From NCBI GenBank assembly GCA_000708835.1, contig DF237103.1, forward strand, positions 62,001 through 126,000: a stretch of 64,000 nt of DNA, in the 5' to 3' direction. This DNA is from Klebsormidium nitens. Lineage: Eukaryota; Streptophyta; Klebsormidiophyceae; Klebsormidiales; Klebsormidiaceae. The position numbers and the translations under genes are program-made. Below the pieces are notes generated by a model. That model made no database searches and was not told the origin of the DNA. It saw only the letters and a list, made by a program, of their open reading frames with translations. Shown here piece after piece: positions 12,801 through 25,000 of this stretch (position 1 is the stretch's first letter; every line of letters begins with the position of its first letter).

Positions 12801-13519
12801 GTATGGTGAGCGTCAGAGTCGTTTCAACCAGATGTATCCCCAAGGGCTTCTAATACACAGTTCATTGATTGTCATTCTTACTTCGGCTCATTCTCGGAAA
12901 TCTCTGAGCAGGTTCCCTGTTCCAGCGTTCGAATATCAGGACTCTTGGTTCGAAGCATGGATTCTACACTAGATGACGTGGCCAATGACCTCTATGCTCT
13001 ACATGAGCTGCGGTGACGGGATCCTCCTCAGTTCTGCGGTCAGCGTCTGAGCTGAAGCAGCACATCAATCTCAGAAGGCGAGTCTAGAGAGCGAACAAAA
13101 TAAATTGATTCAGATTCGTCTAAGGCAACGTGATCCTTGCGGACACTCGCTTGCCATCCGTATTAGTCTGCCAAATCTATCTAGCTTTTTTCCCTCTTTT
13201 AACGCTCAATCTCTTGCCCCCAGAAATCCAATCTACCGCATACATCGTGCCGTTTCTCTTCTTCTGACGGTTGCTGATTCCCTTGCCCCTACAGACTAAG
13301 TCTAGGGAATGCATCTAGCTCTTATCCCTCTTCTAACGGTTGCTCATTCCCGTGCCCCCGCAGAACGTGGACGAGATGGTTGCATTTGGTCCCGAGCGCC
13401 TGGTGAAGGCCGCGAAGCGGCTGCAGACGGACAAGCAGCCGGAAGCCCGCGACGCCGCGCGGAAGATGCTGGAGGTGCTGGAAAGTCAGGGGAAAGTAGC
13501 ACCGGTCGTAGAATGCTAA
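9893..13519 (+). CDS. TOG/HEAT-repeat (CLASP-N-like) protein with N-terminal hydrophobic anchor
   Basis: Six exons (9893-10203, 10493-11333, 11642-11748, 12009-12141, 12611-12805, 13364-13519) join in phase to about 580 residues. The C-terminal 200 residues (roughly 385-580) are an ARM/HEAT array resembling TOG domains of CLASP and TOGARAM-like proteins, which bind tubulin: blocks include LDSSDWLEVADALNNLRAL, KNPRSALQKTAIMAL, SQDKKFVCETADEAL and KSQRVRAKAIAAIYSS. Small plant ARM-repeat proteins carry the same block order. The N-terminus is a short hydrophobic stretch (about residues 4-22) followed by RRRHRPK, which looks like a signal anchor. Residues of about 105-384 are Ser/Ala-rich and probably disordered, with SSPRSMGSLSPRS-type phosphorylation-like sites. 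The domain family is well supported; microtubule binding is inferred. Confidence 0.87.
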
Positions 13520-16292
13520 GTACGTATGCCCCGTTGGAGCCGTTATCTGACACGCGCAGCTCTTATTCGACTGCACGAAGAGAAAAGCTTACATGATGCT
13601 TGCGACGGGGAATTCTGTATAGTACTTCGAATGTAGGAATTTGCCATTCTTTAGGGACAGGGCGTGATATTGTCTTTGCCGCAGAAGGCCGAAGCGAGTC
13701 GGAGCACGACTCGCTGAGTCCAATCTCTTGTGTTATTGATTGTCGCCTTGACTAGAATATTGAGTAGGGGCCAAGTGACGTACTATTTGTAGGACCGCAG
13801 CGTAGAGCTACAACTTCAGAGGCCCCAATTACCCACGACGGCGAGAGCAAATCGACCGCCAGACGTTAGGACAGCAAATTTAGCGCGTGTTGATTGGATA
13901 TAGTGACCTTTCTTTGTGTGCGCCTGGTTTGGCCTTTGAGTACAGGTTGGGATACTGGTTGACCTTTACCTTTAGGGTCTTGTTCGGGGTTGTGCAGTCG
14001 AATTAACAGGACGTGGCACCGTCTCAATCTGGTGCCGGCCAGCACTCATGACAAGCTCGGCTGACTCAGTTCTAGCCGCCGCCATGCATGCTCAGTTGTC
14101 AGTGTGGATTGCTTATCGGTAGGAGCTATAATGAGCGTGGACGACACCTCACTGCTACGGAACACATGTGGCAAGGCCTCCTAAGCAGCTGTGGAAGCAG
14201 ATGGGGCGTTCCCTTCTTGTATATAGGAGGTGTACGAATAAACAAGTGCAATTACGGTAGTTCATTGAATCTGCCGGCGTATGCGCGCATATATTCACGC
14301 TACGTGTATACGATCTGCACACTGATGCAATAACTACTCACATATTCATGATCGACGCCAGATGATGTGATGCGGTCACGCCGTCAGCTGAGTACATCAG
14401 TGTGCACTGACGCTTTCAATATAGAGAACAATTGATCGCGTCGCAACGTGTGCGTATATCATTGACAACATTACTAATTCATTGAACATGACATCTGCCC
14501 ATGCGTGCATGTGCCGCGGCCATATGCAAACAAACTCAGCTTCTTCGAGAACGGCAGCATTACGAGCTGGACCAGTCCTAGAGCTATCTTTTGGACCATG
14601 TCGTTAGAGCAAATTTCGGGTCTGAAACCGTCCATGACAAAAGATCCGCATTCCAGAGCATTTTATGATTATACAGCCGAGTCTTTTGAACGTATAGTCA
14701 ATCTGAACATAAATTCCCAATCTACATGGGCTGCTTGCGGGGACACCATGGATGCCGTGAGTCTAGCTGTCGCCATTATCCTGGATGATGCTCAGGCAGT
14801 CGAAGATAATTCAAGTAACCAATATGCGAATGTCCAATGCGGACTCGAAGATCGAGTGTACATATTACATAATGTCTTTCAACGCGCGACAATAACATCC
14901 TTGGTCAGGCTGATTCACCACTACCTTATTGACTATGTTTTATCTGCTTGTTCCCTTTCAACAATTATCTACATGCATGCACGCTCAGGAAGAGTCCGAT
15001 GGCGCGCCCTTGCTAGGCACAAGTTCCCGGAACGTTTGAAGCAACGTGCTAAGCTTGTACGTGAAGAAGCCCACGAGCATTGGAATCAGGTGCAACTCCA
15101 CGCCAGTGTTTGGAGCTGCCAACCTGCAAACCCGTAAAACTTACACTAATGAGCCTCGACTTTTCGATCAAGCAGAGGTAGTGATCTGGACAAAAGCAAA
15201 ACGAAACTATTGGGCGAGAATTAACAACGGTCAGTAACGGGTGCACAACCAACAGCTGGCAGCATAGAAGCACGCAAGACATCAGCAAACGCGGCCCAGT
15301 CTTTAATACTAGAAAGCTTGGAGCGGGAACTGCAAACCTTTCGGCACGACGCTCCTACAGACGTTTCAGAGGAAACCACACAGTTGGCTTTGGCTCAATA
15401 AGCGCCCTCCTTTCAAGAAGGGGCGTGTCAGACCCGCTGTGCCAAATCGAGGCATGTCTTTTGAACCGCCAAAGCTCACTGCTTATTGCGGAACTACTTG
15501 GAAACACCAGAGTGTCGATTAGGTGACGGGGAATCTTTCGTGCAACCAATCTTTTATCCGGAATTGCTCAATTTTCTGTCAGCACAATTACCAGTACAGG
15601 TTTCCGCGGTCAAAAAAGGGGGTAAAGACAAAGGCTATCACGACGCATTCGCAAGAGCATTGCCGAAGCCGAGAACTCAAAGGCCATGGCAATGCGAAGC
15701 ACTAAAGAGCGGAAACTCACGCGTTCCATCTGTTGAAGGCCATGACCATGACCACCGGGACGAGCAACCGGGGCTGGCCGAGAGCGCTCCTGCATGTATG
15801 GATGCAGCGTCAGCCACTAGCAAAGTGACACGTGGCAGAATGTCTGCCTGCGGCGCTGGCATCTTGACATCCTGCAGCAGTATCTAGACCATGGCCAAAC
15901 GGTGAACGGGTGAAAAATGGCCAACGAAATGTGAAGCCGCTTCAACCCTTGGGAGGGAGACATTTCAAAGACAGACTTACAGGTGCCAGCATGACAGGTG
16001 CCCTCGTTTCCCAATCACTTTGCTTCAGATCGGTCGTATACACAGAACGGAACCTGATTGTCGGAATGCACAAGGGTAGACCTCTGAATTGCTCCCGGGC
16101 TTGTAGAACGTTACATAGGAGAACCCTTCGAAAGGCCCAAGAGGCCGAAGAGGTTACATTGCCCTTCATCCGTAATCAAAGTTTTCCTCAGAGGCACAGG
16201 GTTACGAGTCTGCGTGGCATCTGGCGCAGACCGCAGCAGAAAACAAGACAGCTCAATGACTTCAGAAAGCGGAAACCCAAATCACACTCTTC
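13520..16292. other. Convergent intergenic region, largely featureless
   Basis: Lies between the 3' ends of the TOG gene (+) and CGL160 (-). One long open frame (14505-15137, listed separately) is the only coding candidate. The rest has no recognisable domain, repeat or RNA gene that I can see. Confidence 0.5.
14505..15137 (+). CDS. Doubtful single-exon ORF, hypothetical protein
   Basis: An uninterrupted 210-codon frame. The predicted protein is not low-complexity and begins MHVPRPYANKL; a second Met (MSLEQISG) is at codon 31. I recognise no domain. The neighbouring genes are all multi-exon with clear homology, so a single-exon ORFan would be unusual. Length alone is weak evidence: a frame this long is only mildly surprising in 64 kb at this base composition. 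It may be chance or a remnant of a mobile or transferred gene. Confidence 0.25.
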   Translation: MHVPRPYANKLSFFENGSITSWTSPRAIFWTMSLEQISGLKPSMTKDPHSRAFYDYTAESFERIVNLNINSQSTWAACGDTMDAVSLAVAIILDDAQAVEDNSSNQYANVQCGLEDRVYILHNVFQRATITSLVRLIHHYLIDYVLSACSLSTIIYMHARSGRVRWRALARHKFPERLKQRAKLVREEAHEHWNQVQLHASVWSCQPANP

Positions 16293-19200
16293 TCACCTGG
16301 CGGCCGCCTTGCCCCCGCTCTGCCCCAGGTTGTCAACGCTACTGCTGAGCATCCGCAGGTATACGAGGGCGCCGATCAACCCCCCAGCATAGCTGATCGC
16401 CGTATCCATATCGTACTTTACATACGTGCCCCCCAGGCAAAACAACCCGATGACCAGTGTGAACACTTGCAGCTCTTCTTTCAACTGCAACAGAAAGGAA
16501 AAAATGATTCGACAGAGCCACTGAGAAGGAAACGGTCGAAAACGAAACGTTGCAACAAGTGCAAAACCTGTACAACAATGGCACTCCTTTTGTAAGCAGT
16601 CCTCAATGGTCGCAGTAGGTTACCTAAGGATTGGCAGACTGCCCAGGCGTATTGTGATGACAGGCGCGCTAATGTAGTTGCAAAAGCTCAATCTCAATCC
16701 TCTTGAAAACGAGAAGGGAATAGAGAGAGTCTGTCGCCAGATTGTACTAACAGACCGAAAAGAGAGGAAGAACGAGAGAACGTGTAGTAACCAAGGCCCA
16801 CCTTCTCGTATCGCAACCGCTCCTCCCTTCGGTCGAGCTTCCGAATAATCTGTGCCTTCTTTGCGTCCTCCAGCAATTGGCGCTGCAAAAGATCATAAAT
16901 ACATTTGCACCAACTTCACGTACGTCGCTTTCAGAGAGGGTCGGTGTGCAAAAAAACCCGGGGATCCTACAGCAACCAAATACTCGTGTCCTGAAATCAC
17001 GAGCCGCTTCGCGCGTGTCTAGGAGCCATGCATTCGGCACTTGATCGTCCGCACTACGCAAGCAAGAGCCCTTGTTTTCGCCAAAACCCGGGCCCGGAAG
17101 CGCAATGGTCTGAGCGGACCAACCGCCGAGCTGCGCAGCTGGAATGAGAAGCACATTGGGATGACAACCGCCGGAAAGTTGAATGCGTTCAAGCGTTTTA
17201 AAAAGAATAAGAAGCGAACGCTTGATAGAGAACAACTAAACCCCTTACTTGATCGAGAGCATATGAGCTCTTAGGTGATTTGAGGACATCTAAATAATTA
17301 CTCGATAAAAAATACTTGCTTTACTAGGAACATCTCCCTTACTTGCAACCCCGTAGCGTTCTTCCCCGCCTTGGCCCACGCCTTCATCTCCTTGCGCGTG
17401 GGCGCAGCGCGGTACCGTGTTCGCTCCGCCGTTTCCGCCGCAGCCTCCTGCTCCACGTGCCGCTTGCTGGCGGCTCGCTGGAGCTCCTCCGTGAGATCGA
17501 TGTCAACACTGGAGAGCGGAGGGTTTCAGAAATGGGACTGAAAAGTTTCGGATTCGGATTTTAGGTCAATCCTGCAACGTACTGCTCTGCCTTCTGCTTG
17601 CTGGTGGCTCGCTGGAGCTCCTCCTTGAGGTTGACCTCGGAACTGATAAGCGGAGGTTATCAAACAAGCTTCTGTTTTCCGGTTTCAAAAACATTACTGC
17701 AGCCTCTGCTTCGCGACTGTGACAATCTTGAGGGGAGGAAATAACGTACGTAGGCCTGCTATTTCGAGATGGCTGCAAAAATAGTACAGATTTCGAACAA
17801 TACAGCGGTGAATTCAACAGGGATGCCAGTGGTCAACGTTCTCACATTTGATAAGAACGTCGTCCACAATAATCTTCTATATGGGAGGCTTGAAGGACCC
17901 ATCGAATCGCCTTTATCTGTTTTGCTCTCAAAAATCCTCCTACCAAGCGTTCTGATCACATCTGAGTTACCACTTGTAGCTTTTTTGACAATGACATCGC
18001 CCCTGCCTATAGTGGAGAGGAAAGCTTGGGTTCCTCCCTTTTTTGAACGTTCTAGATGACGCTATCTAAGAAGCACACTTTCTTCCAGTAAAAGCCCTAC
18101 CTGTCCAACATCAGTGGTCTTGACAAGCTGAGGAATCCGTAGGTCCCTTCCTCCTGCAAATAACGTCGATTCAAATATTTAACGTCAACATGTTACCACG
18201 GTTTACCACCCTAAAAGCAGGCACATCAGGATCTTACCCCCCTGCCAAATGCAAGAATCTGGTTATTCCCTTAAAGGACGAAAAGGAAGACAGTACTTAG
18301 GCAAGCCTCATCCAAAGTTTTGCAGGAACTAACTTATGGTTTTTGTACATACCATCGAGGGTTGCATAGCCTGCGCAAGGGAAGGACACAAAGCAGAACG
18401 CCGTTCTTGAAGACTCTACCTGTTTTGTTCGCCGCCACTCAAAAACGTTTGTACATTCCACGTTGCACTATTTTCTCAACAGATTCTGCTTCCATTTATG
18501 ACAGGCTGAGTCTTCACACAACAACAATCAAGTCTGCAAAGCTCACCTCCTTGTTCTTGCGCTCTTCCTCCGCCTTCCTCATTTGTTCCTCCAAATCCAA
18601 CCGCTCCCTCCACTTGACGTTCCAGATGAAGTCCCCCTTATTTGCAATAGGATCCGCATTCTTAGCCTCCCAGTAGTCCGCTCGTCTCTGGAATAAACAA
18701 GATTGATAGGGTCTACAATTGTAGATTGACATAGAGAAAGAGAAAGAATCTACCGGGTTTTTTAGAACTTATAGTTTTGGGGGGCGCAACAATTGAGAGC
18801 TCAACGTCCCACCCTCGATTCCAGAAAAGTCATCACCTGAGTGGTTTCCGAAGGAGGGCCTCGCCGATTGAGCAGACTTTGCGTGAGGTTCAACTTAAGA
18901 GGATGGTAAAAAAGTGTACAAATGTGGTACAAAAGGTGGTACAGAAGGTGGTATCTCGCCCAGGTGTCAAAACTGAGTCCGTTCTGTCTCAAAGAAGAAA
19001 GCACCATCGACCTGGACCATGTTGCACCAAAGCGCCCCTACAGTGAAGCCAAGCAACCCTGCCTTACGCTTGAATCCTCCCAAGACCTCAGAGCCTGGGC
19101 ACACAATGGAAGGCAAATTTACACGACCTCCAAGTATGTAGCCAGGGAGCACTTTTCTTCTTCAGATTACTGCCGGCTTTTCCAAACAGGGCTGACACTA

Positions 19201-19833
19201 ATTTAGTATACGATTCTAACGTTCCCTTCAAGCGCGTGAGATAGCTCAGGATGCAAAGCTCAGGAATAACATTGACAGCTGAATTCCTCTGCATCTTCGG
19301 GTGATTACCAACAGACTTAGCAAAAAGATGGTCTGTATACATAGAGTTTTCATCCTTCCTTACAGACTAACATGTAGGTCTGTACCACCTCTGCCATCAT
19401 GACCAAAAGTGAGCCCCCCAGTGAACTACCAGACATGGAAGCCACTGACACTGACGATGGCGTCTTGCAAGTTGGCTGTAATTGCATTACACAGAATCTA
19501 TACACCCCCTCTCAAAACGAAGCGATACTGCCGCTTCGTTGATACTTGTGCTAGAAAAAGGAAACGTGCCTATGTGGAATAGCATGCCAAAGAATCTTCT
19601 GAATTATTCACCTTGTCAGCTGCCGCCGACTCTGAAGAAACTGGAGCGTCATCTTGCGCCGCCCGAGCCATCGTTCTCATAAGCCGGCCTGGGCGGGAGC
19701 AAGGTGTCCGAACCTTCGGCAAAGAGAAAGTGTTGCAACATTCATCATTCGGAGAAGGGACGGAGCGCCGCTGTCTGAAACTTTGGGCACTTCCTAGCGC
19801 CGCCGACTGGCGACAAACGAGTGCCGAAGCCAT
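16293..19833 (-). CDS. CGL160: CGL160-like chloroplast ATP synthase assembly factor (Atp1/UncI-like C-terminus)
   Basis: Thylakoid protein known to assist assembly of the chloroplast ATP synthase. Exons in coding order: 19833-19612, 19475-19389 (least certain), 18687-18547, 18258-18238 (21-nt candidate microexon), 18153-18101, 17508-17343, 16882-16802 and 16484-16293. All phases agree and the total is about 320 residues. The first exon is Ser/Arg-rich and acidic-poor, like a chloroplast transit peptide. Family blocks are DYWEAKNADPIANKGDFIWN, then GFLSLSRPLML joined to DSVDIDLTEEL, then PTRKEMKAWAKAGK. The last exon encodes two membrane helices and YLRMLSSSVDNL, matching the Atp1/UncI-like domain of plant CGL160. 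A second copy of the VDIDLTEELQRA exon start lies in the preceding intron. Confidence 0.88.
17578..17642 (-). repeat. Duplicate of a CGL160 exon start, with acceptor, inside the upstream intron
   Basis: The segment beginning at 17642 repeats the start of the exon at 17508, 134 bp away. The acceptor AG and the phase are kept: one base, then SEVNLKEELQRATSKQKAEQ, against VDIDLTEELQRAASKRHVEQ. The similarity extends into the polypyrimidine tract (cctccgct-tatcag against cctccgct-ctccag). The copy reaches a stop (TTG ACC TAA) with no good donor, so it is either a decayed duplicate or a poison exon. Confidence 0.75.
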
Positions 19834-22022
19834 CGCTCCCTGAAGCTTCTTGAGGCCAGCGAAAGAGAACGGGTGCTACAATTTTCTGCGTGAGTTCTGT
19901 CTAGAAAGAGTGGTCCACTTGTGCAATTGCCACCTCCTGGAGGGTCCACCCAGCTCCACCCTGGTTGAATTGCAGCGTGCTCAGTTTCTGATTTGCAGAC
20001 TGACTCAGACACACTCGAAAAGCTGATTGTATGATGGGGTAAATGCCGTAGAATTATTGGTAGGTATAAGCGAAGAGAATCGAGCTTCTGTTGCTCAGCT
20101 AAAGCTGGAAACTACCGGGCTATACCGGCGGCCGGTGCTGCAAGCGCTAGGTACGGTAGATTCTCTAGACAAGGCACTCACACTCACGCGGTACGCGGGG
20201 GACTCAACTGCGCTCCACCAAAGGAATTTTGCACCATATCTCACTTTCATACGAGAAATCCGGGTTTTACATATTTTCTCCTTGCCTAATTTTGCAACAC
20301 AGTCTGCAAAAGAAAGGTCCTGAGGCTTGGTGCGCAGCACGTCGCATGCGACAAAGGAGCTTGAAGTGGGGACCCCGATTATGGGCTAAGTTTTTCGGCG
20401 TCCGAATGGCGTTTTCCAAGAAGTTCGGGAATTTTGGCTGCTGACGTACGCCGTACGGATTTGCCCGAGTCGCGCGTGCGAGTCGGTCGTTTGAGACTTC
20501 CGGCGTGTCTATAAGCCCATATCTGCTGTTTTTGAACCCCATTTCCACAGCCCATTTTTGAGATTTGACTGGGATTTCTTCGGGGCTGCCCTCGTTTGGG
20601 CCTTAACTTGGTTTCTGGTCGCATCGTTTGGTCGAAACCCGAACTAAACGACTGCTAGAGCGTGTGCTTTGTGGGTGCGTCTTTGAAGACGTCAAAACCC
20701 TAAATTTTGACCGCTAACGCTTGACGTTGGGCATGACCCTGTAAACGATGCGACCAAAATGAGTCCCTACGATGGCCCGGACCCACACAAACTTTCAGCG
20801 CCTAATTTGAAGTTTTGGCTGAGGAATTTCATCGTTTGTGCCCGAAAATGACACTTTTGGAGCATTTGACGCCTCACAAGCCACATAGAAGCTTTGGACA
20901 AACCGCATAGGACCTACGTTTGGATCCGTGTGGCTGGCTATGTGCTCGAGTGGCAGCTTATACAATGTGGCAATCAAAATGCCGAAAGGAAATCAGAGAA
21001 TCGTGGCAAAATCGCCTAGGTTGATTAGTGCCAGTTAGCCGGGCCAAACACCCAGGTAATTAGCACCAAGCCACTGTGACTTGTCCACCCAAGTGCATGG
21101 AACTCTACTCTCACATTTCCAAGTCCGCATTAGTAACAACCCTTGACAAGCTGTTTGAATGCTTCAATATTGCAGGTCTCGTAGAAATAGTGCCAGACCA
21201 ACCGGCTCTCAGTCTGGCCGACGATTTCCGGGTCCAATGCCAGTCACTTGGAATTTGTGAGAGGGCTTTGGTCCCACTTCCGTCGAATCATTTCATGGTA
21301 GCAAAACTACCGTTAAATGGCACTATGATTCAAAGATGGTAAGGCATTCGAACATGGTCTGTAGTTACACTTACCATTGTGTGACCATGGTCAAATGGTC
21401 AGTGCCCGGTCAGTCACTGCATGGTGGAAGTCGATTCTTTCAAACGATGCAGGGAAGCGAAGCCTTAAATATATTATATTCAGAATATTGAGGTTTTGAG
21501 CGTTTGCACCTTCGATGATACAAGTATGACTCAGTCTATGCCTCTATTCCTCCATTCCTCTATGCCCAAAGTAGTGTAGGCTAGTAGCATAGTACGCTAG
21601 TGCGGTCCCCGTACGGTCACGGTCACTGCCAGGCGACTGCGCGGCGAGCTGAGTAGCGCGGCCGCCGCGCGGCCGCCTCGATTTGATTTAGCTGATTTGA
21701 AGCGTGCGATGTGACCGGACATTTCGATCGGCGGTTTGAATTTCAAGGGGTATCAAATTTCGTACCGTACGGAACGCCACTCCAAAGCTGGCATGACGTC
21801 AACAATGCTATCCACGTGGACCGTCCGTAGCTGGTCTTTGGCACGTCCGCAAGTCAAATTTTGGCTGGACGGCGCGGCGAAACTTTTTGCCCCGTAATCG
21901 GGGTCCCCACTTGAAGTTGTAAATAGAAGCATCAGGTGCATGGTCATTGGTTTATGGGGCAGCTGGGGTTATGCTGATCAGCTGGTGTGAAATCTCTTGC
22001 TGCAGCTGCCGGCTGAAAAACA
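19834..22022. other. Divergent intergenic region, CGL160 (-) and BLISTER (+)
   Basis: A 2.2-kb interval that should hold both promoters. No coding exon is convincing. It contains the inverted repeat pair listed next and a GC-rich palindromic patch near 21656-21678 built from overlapping gcggccgc sites. Confidence 0.55.
20354..21920. repeat. Inverted repeat pair about 1.5 kb apart, possible ends of a transposable element
   Basis: About 45 bp at 20354-20398 (containing aagtggggaccccgatta) reappears inverted at roughly 21876-21920, with a few substitutions and small indels. The block tggggaccccga is itself close to palindromic. No transposase frame is visible between the arms and no target-site duplication was established. 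A non-autonomous TIR element or an old inverted duplication are both possible. Confidence 0.5.
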
Positions 22023-25000
22023 ATGGAGCCTGCTTCAAAGAAAGGAGACCTGGCTCAAGCAGGAAGGAAGAAGGTAAGACCTAGGGCTTTGCCTTAATGA
22101 TCCTTCTTTCAGGCGCCGCTCGCTAACTCTCACCAATGTTACTGGCATCTCTCATGATCAAACAAACCCTTGCTTATTTTCAGCTTCACTGAAATGTGCC
22201 CCTCATGTTTGCTGGAGCAGATCCAGTCGGCTCTTTGTAGAGTCTCCTGTCCTTCATCGAGGCACATTGGCTACATGATGTCTCTAGACAGGTTGAGTGG
22301 CAGGTTGCTTAGAAAAAGAAGCAACACTTAGACTTGTGGAACATTTTGACGTTGGTATGAAGCTGTGATGTTATTTATAATGTACAGCTGAATTGGAACA
22401 GGGAAGCCGAAAGTGCACAATAAACTGCCTATTTTCTCTCGTCGCCGTTGAGAGACCAGCCTTAGAGCTACTGTGCAAAAAGGTTCTTCTGTCCTTCGAT
22501 GTTATATCGAACGCCTCAGCTTCTGCACAATGCGAGAGCTGTGTCAGGATGCTTAAAAAACAACATGTAGCTCATTATACACCCATGAGCTCACATTGGA
22601 TGGAAACAATATCAAGGATCTGATTAGTAAACTTCTCATCTGCAGCTAGAGGACTTCAGAAGAAAGAAGGCGGAGGCCGCGGCTGCCAAAGGAAAGGGAA
22701 AGGCAGGCACCGGCTCTAAAACAAGTGGATCCAAGGACCGCTCAACCGCTGATGGAAGCACTCCGCCACCTAAGACTGAAAAGGTGCCTACAGCTCAGGG
22801 CGAGGCAGGTGCCGCTAAGGAAGATGGGCTTCCTGGTGGAACATCTGCATTGTCAGAAGCATCGACCGATAAGAGAACGTCCGTAGCGCCCTTTCCCACA
22901 GCCAACGGGGCAGCAAGTCAAGTCAGTTCCACTAGAAATGAGCAGAAAGGGGACCGAATAGAGACGGCCACAATTCCTGGACTGGGTGTATCAAGCACAG
23001 GTGCGCAGAGCACCGTAAGGACTGCTAGTCGTCCTCTCGACAATAGCGACCTCACAGCGGGTATGAGCAATGGGCATTCAGCTCAGGGGGAACAATCCAA
23101 TCGGTCAGAAGGAACTAAAGCTGCCTCTCAGTCTTCTCGGCGTGTTGAATCGGCGGGGACTCCTGCTCGTGCTGGCGAGCGAGCACCTGGAGCTGTGAGT
23201 GCTGGCTTGGAATCAACTAGGCGTGGCAGGCAAGGGGAAAAGTTGCCAGCAGGCGTTGGAGCTTCCAAACCTGCACAGACTGTGGCTCCTCAGGTTGGAG
23301 GGGAACAAGGACACAAAGTGACCGGAACCAATGCTTTGGAGGAGGGCAAGAGGGAGACCTCCAGTCAAGCAGCGCTTGGAGAGCAGGCCCCGGCAGGCGT
23401 GAGAGCAAGTTCCGGAGGCGAAAACGATCTTCCTGGAGGTGGCAGGGAAACGAGGCCCGCATCTGGCACAACTCGCCCTGGCCAGTTCCAGCGGGCCAAC
23501 AGTTCTGACGGGGGCGCCTCCTCCTCTTCTGTAGCGTCGTCGCCTGATCCCCCGCGCAAAGAACCGCCTCTTTCATCAGCGATCCCCTTGCTGTCGCCAT
23601 CCATTCCCTCCCCCTCCCCCTCCCCCCAACGCAGTCCCTCTCCCCAGCGTAACTCACCGCTTGCTCGGGATCAACCTGTCTCTGTGACATATACACCAGC
23701 CCCCGCTTCCTTGCCGTGGCTACCGACACCCGCACGACGCCCCCCCGAGACGGCACCTCCTGCTGCTGGCGCCCCTTCTAGTTCATACCAGGGTAGAGAG
23801 GTATCACACACTGTGGCACCCCCGCCGGAGGCAGTGTTCAACGGGGCCGCAACGTCGTCTCGTCCTGGCTCTCAGGCTGTCCCTGAAACCTTAAGACCGG
23901 CGGTCAACTTGGCTCAAACAAACTTCGCTTCTGCTACGACTTGCGGTGAGAGGACAGCTTCAGAGAACAGATCGGACTCTCAGCCGAGTAGACCTCCGAC
24001 TGCAAGGCAAGAGGAACCACCCAGGTCGTCGAATCCAGCAAGTGCAGTAGAAGAGCAGGCCACGTCGGCGTTCAGCAGGAATACGGGGCGGTCTCTGTCA
24101 GGGGAACCGGGGGAAGGCACCCCCATGACACTGAGCAGTGCCGGCAGGGGCAGAGATGGGCCTGCGGGCCCAGTGAGTGCGCGGCTGAGTGCGGCAGGGG
24201 ATGCACCGCAGATTGCCTCTGCGCGGAGGAGGCTGGACGACGTGTTTGCCGCGGAGGGAGCATCAGAAGGAGCTGGGATAGGTAAGTCGGTTTGGAAAGC
24301 AGCTGTAGACGAAGAACCTCCATTCCGAAGTGTTTTCCAGCTCTACTATCAGACAAGAAGGGGTCAGCTGACCTGCCTTTCTAAACTTCGTGACTAGTGT
24401 TGGGCCTAAACCTGAAAACAAGATATTCGTAGTTAAGGTCATTGAGTGTGACACCATATACTGCAATTCGCTTTCTGCCACTTGAGAAGGGATTGTAAAG
24501 ATGCTGTTGATTCTTCTGTTTGCAATCAGAACATCAAAACAGACTGCCTCCGCTTGATTCTTTCAAAAGAGACAGCGAGATGCAGACGTCCTGGTCTGAC
24601 TGTGCAGACGACCAAACATGATCTTCATGATATCTGAGTAAAAGGACAAACTGAAGTGCATTCTTTTCAGGTCCACACGATCCCATCGACCCCCGGGTGC
24701 CCCGGGTACAATCCCAGCCCTCTTTCAAGGACTATGTCTCCAACGATCCGGAACCTCTACCGGCCCCGCAGCGCTCGCGGACCCCGGATCTGGGCACACC
24801 TCAAGCAACCTCCACTGGGTTAGCGCAAACCGCGTCGTCTTTCCGCTCCTCACTCGCCAACTTGTTCGCCCCCTCCATGCGCCCCGTGACGCAGTTTCCG
24901 AGGCCCCCGCACGAGGAGGTACCGCAACCTTCAAGAGCCGGAGAGCCGCAAAACGGGGGAATAGGCTCAGACGGGATTGCTCGAGAAGCGACGAGTGGCG

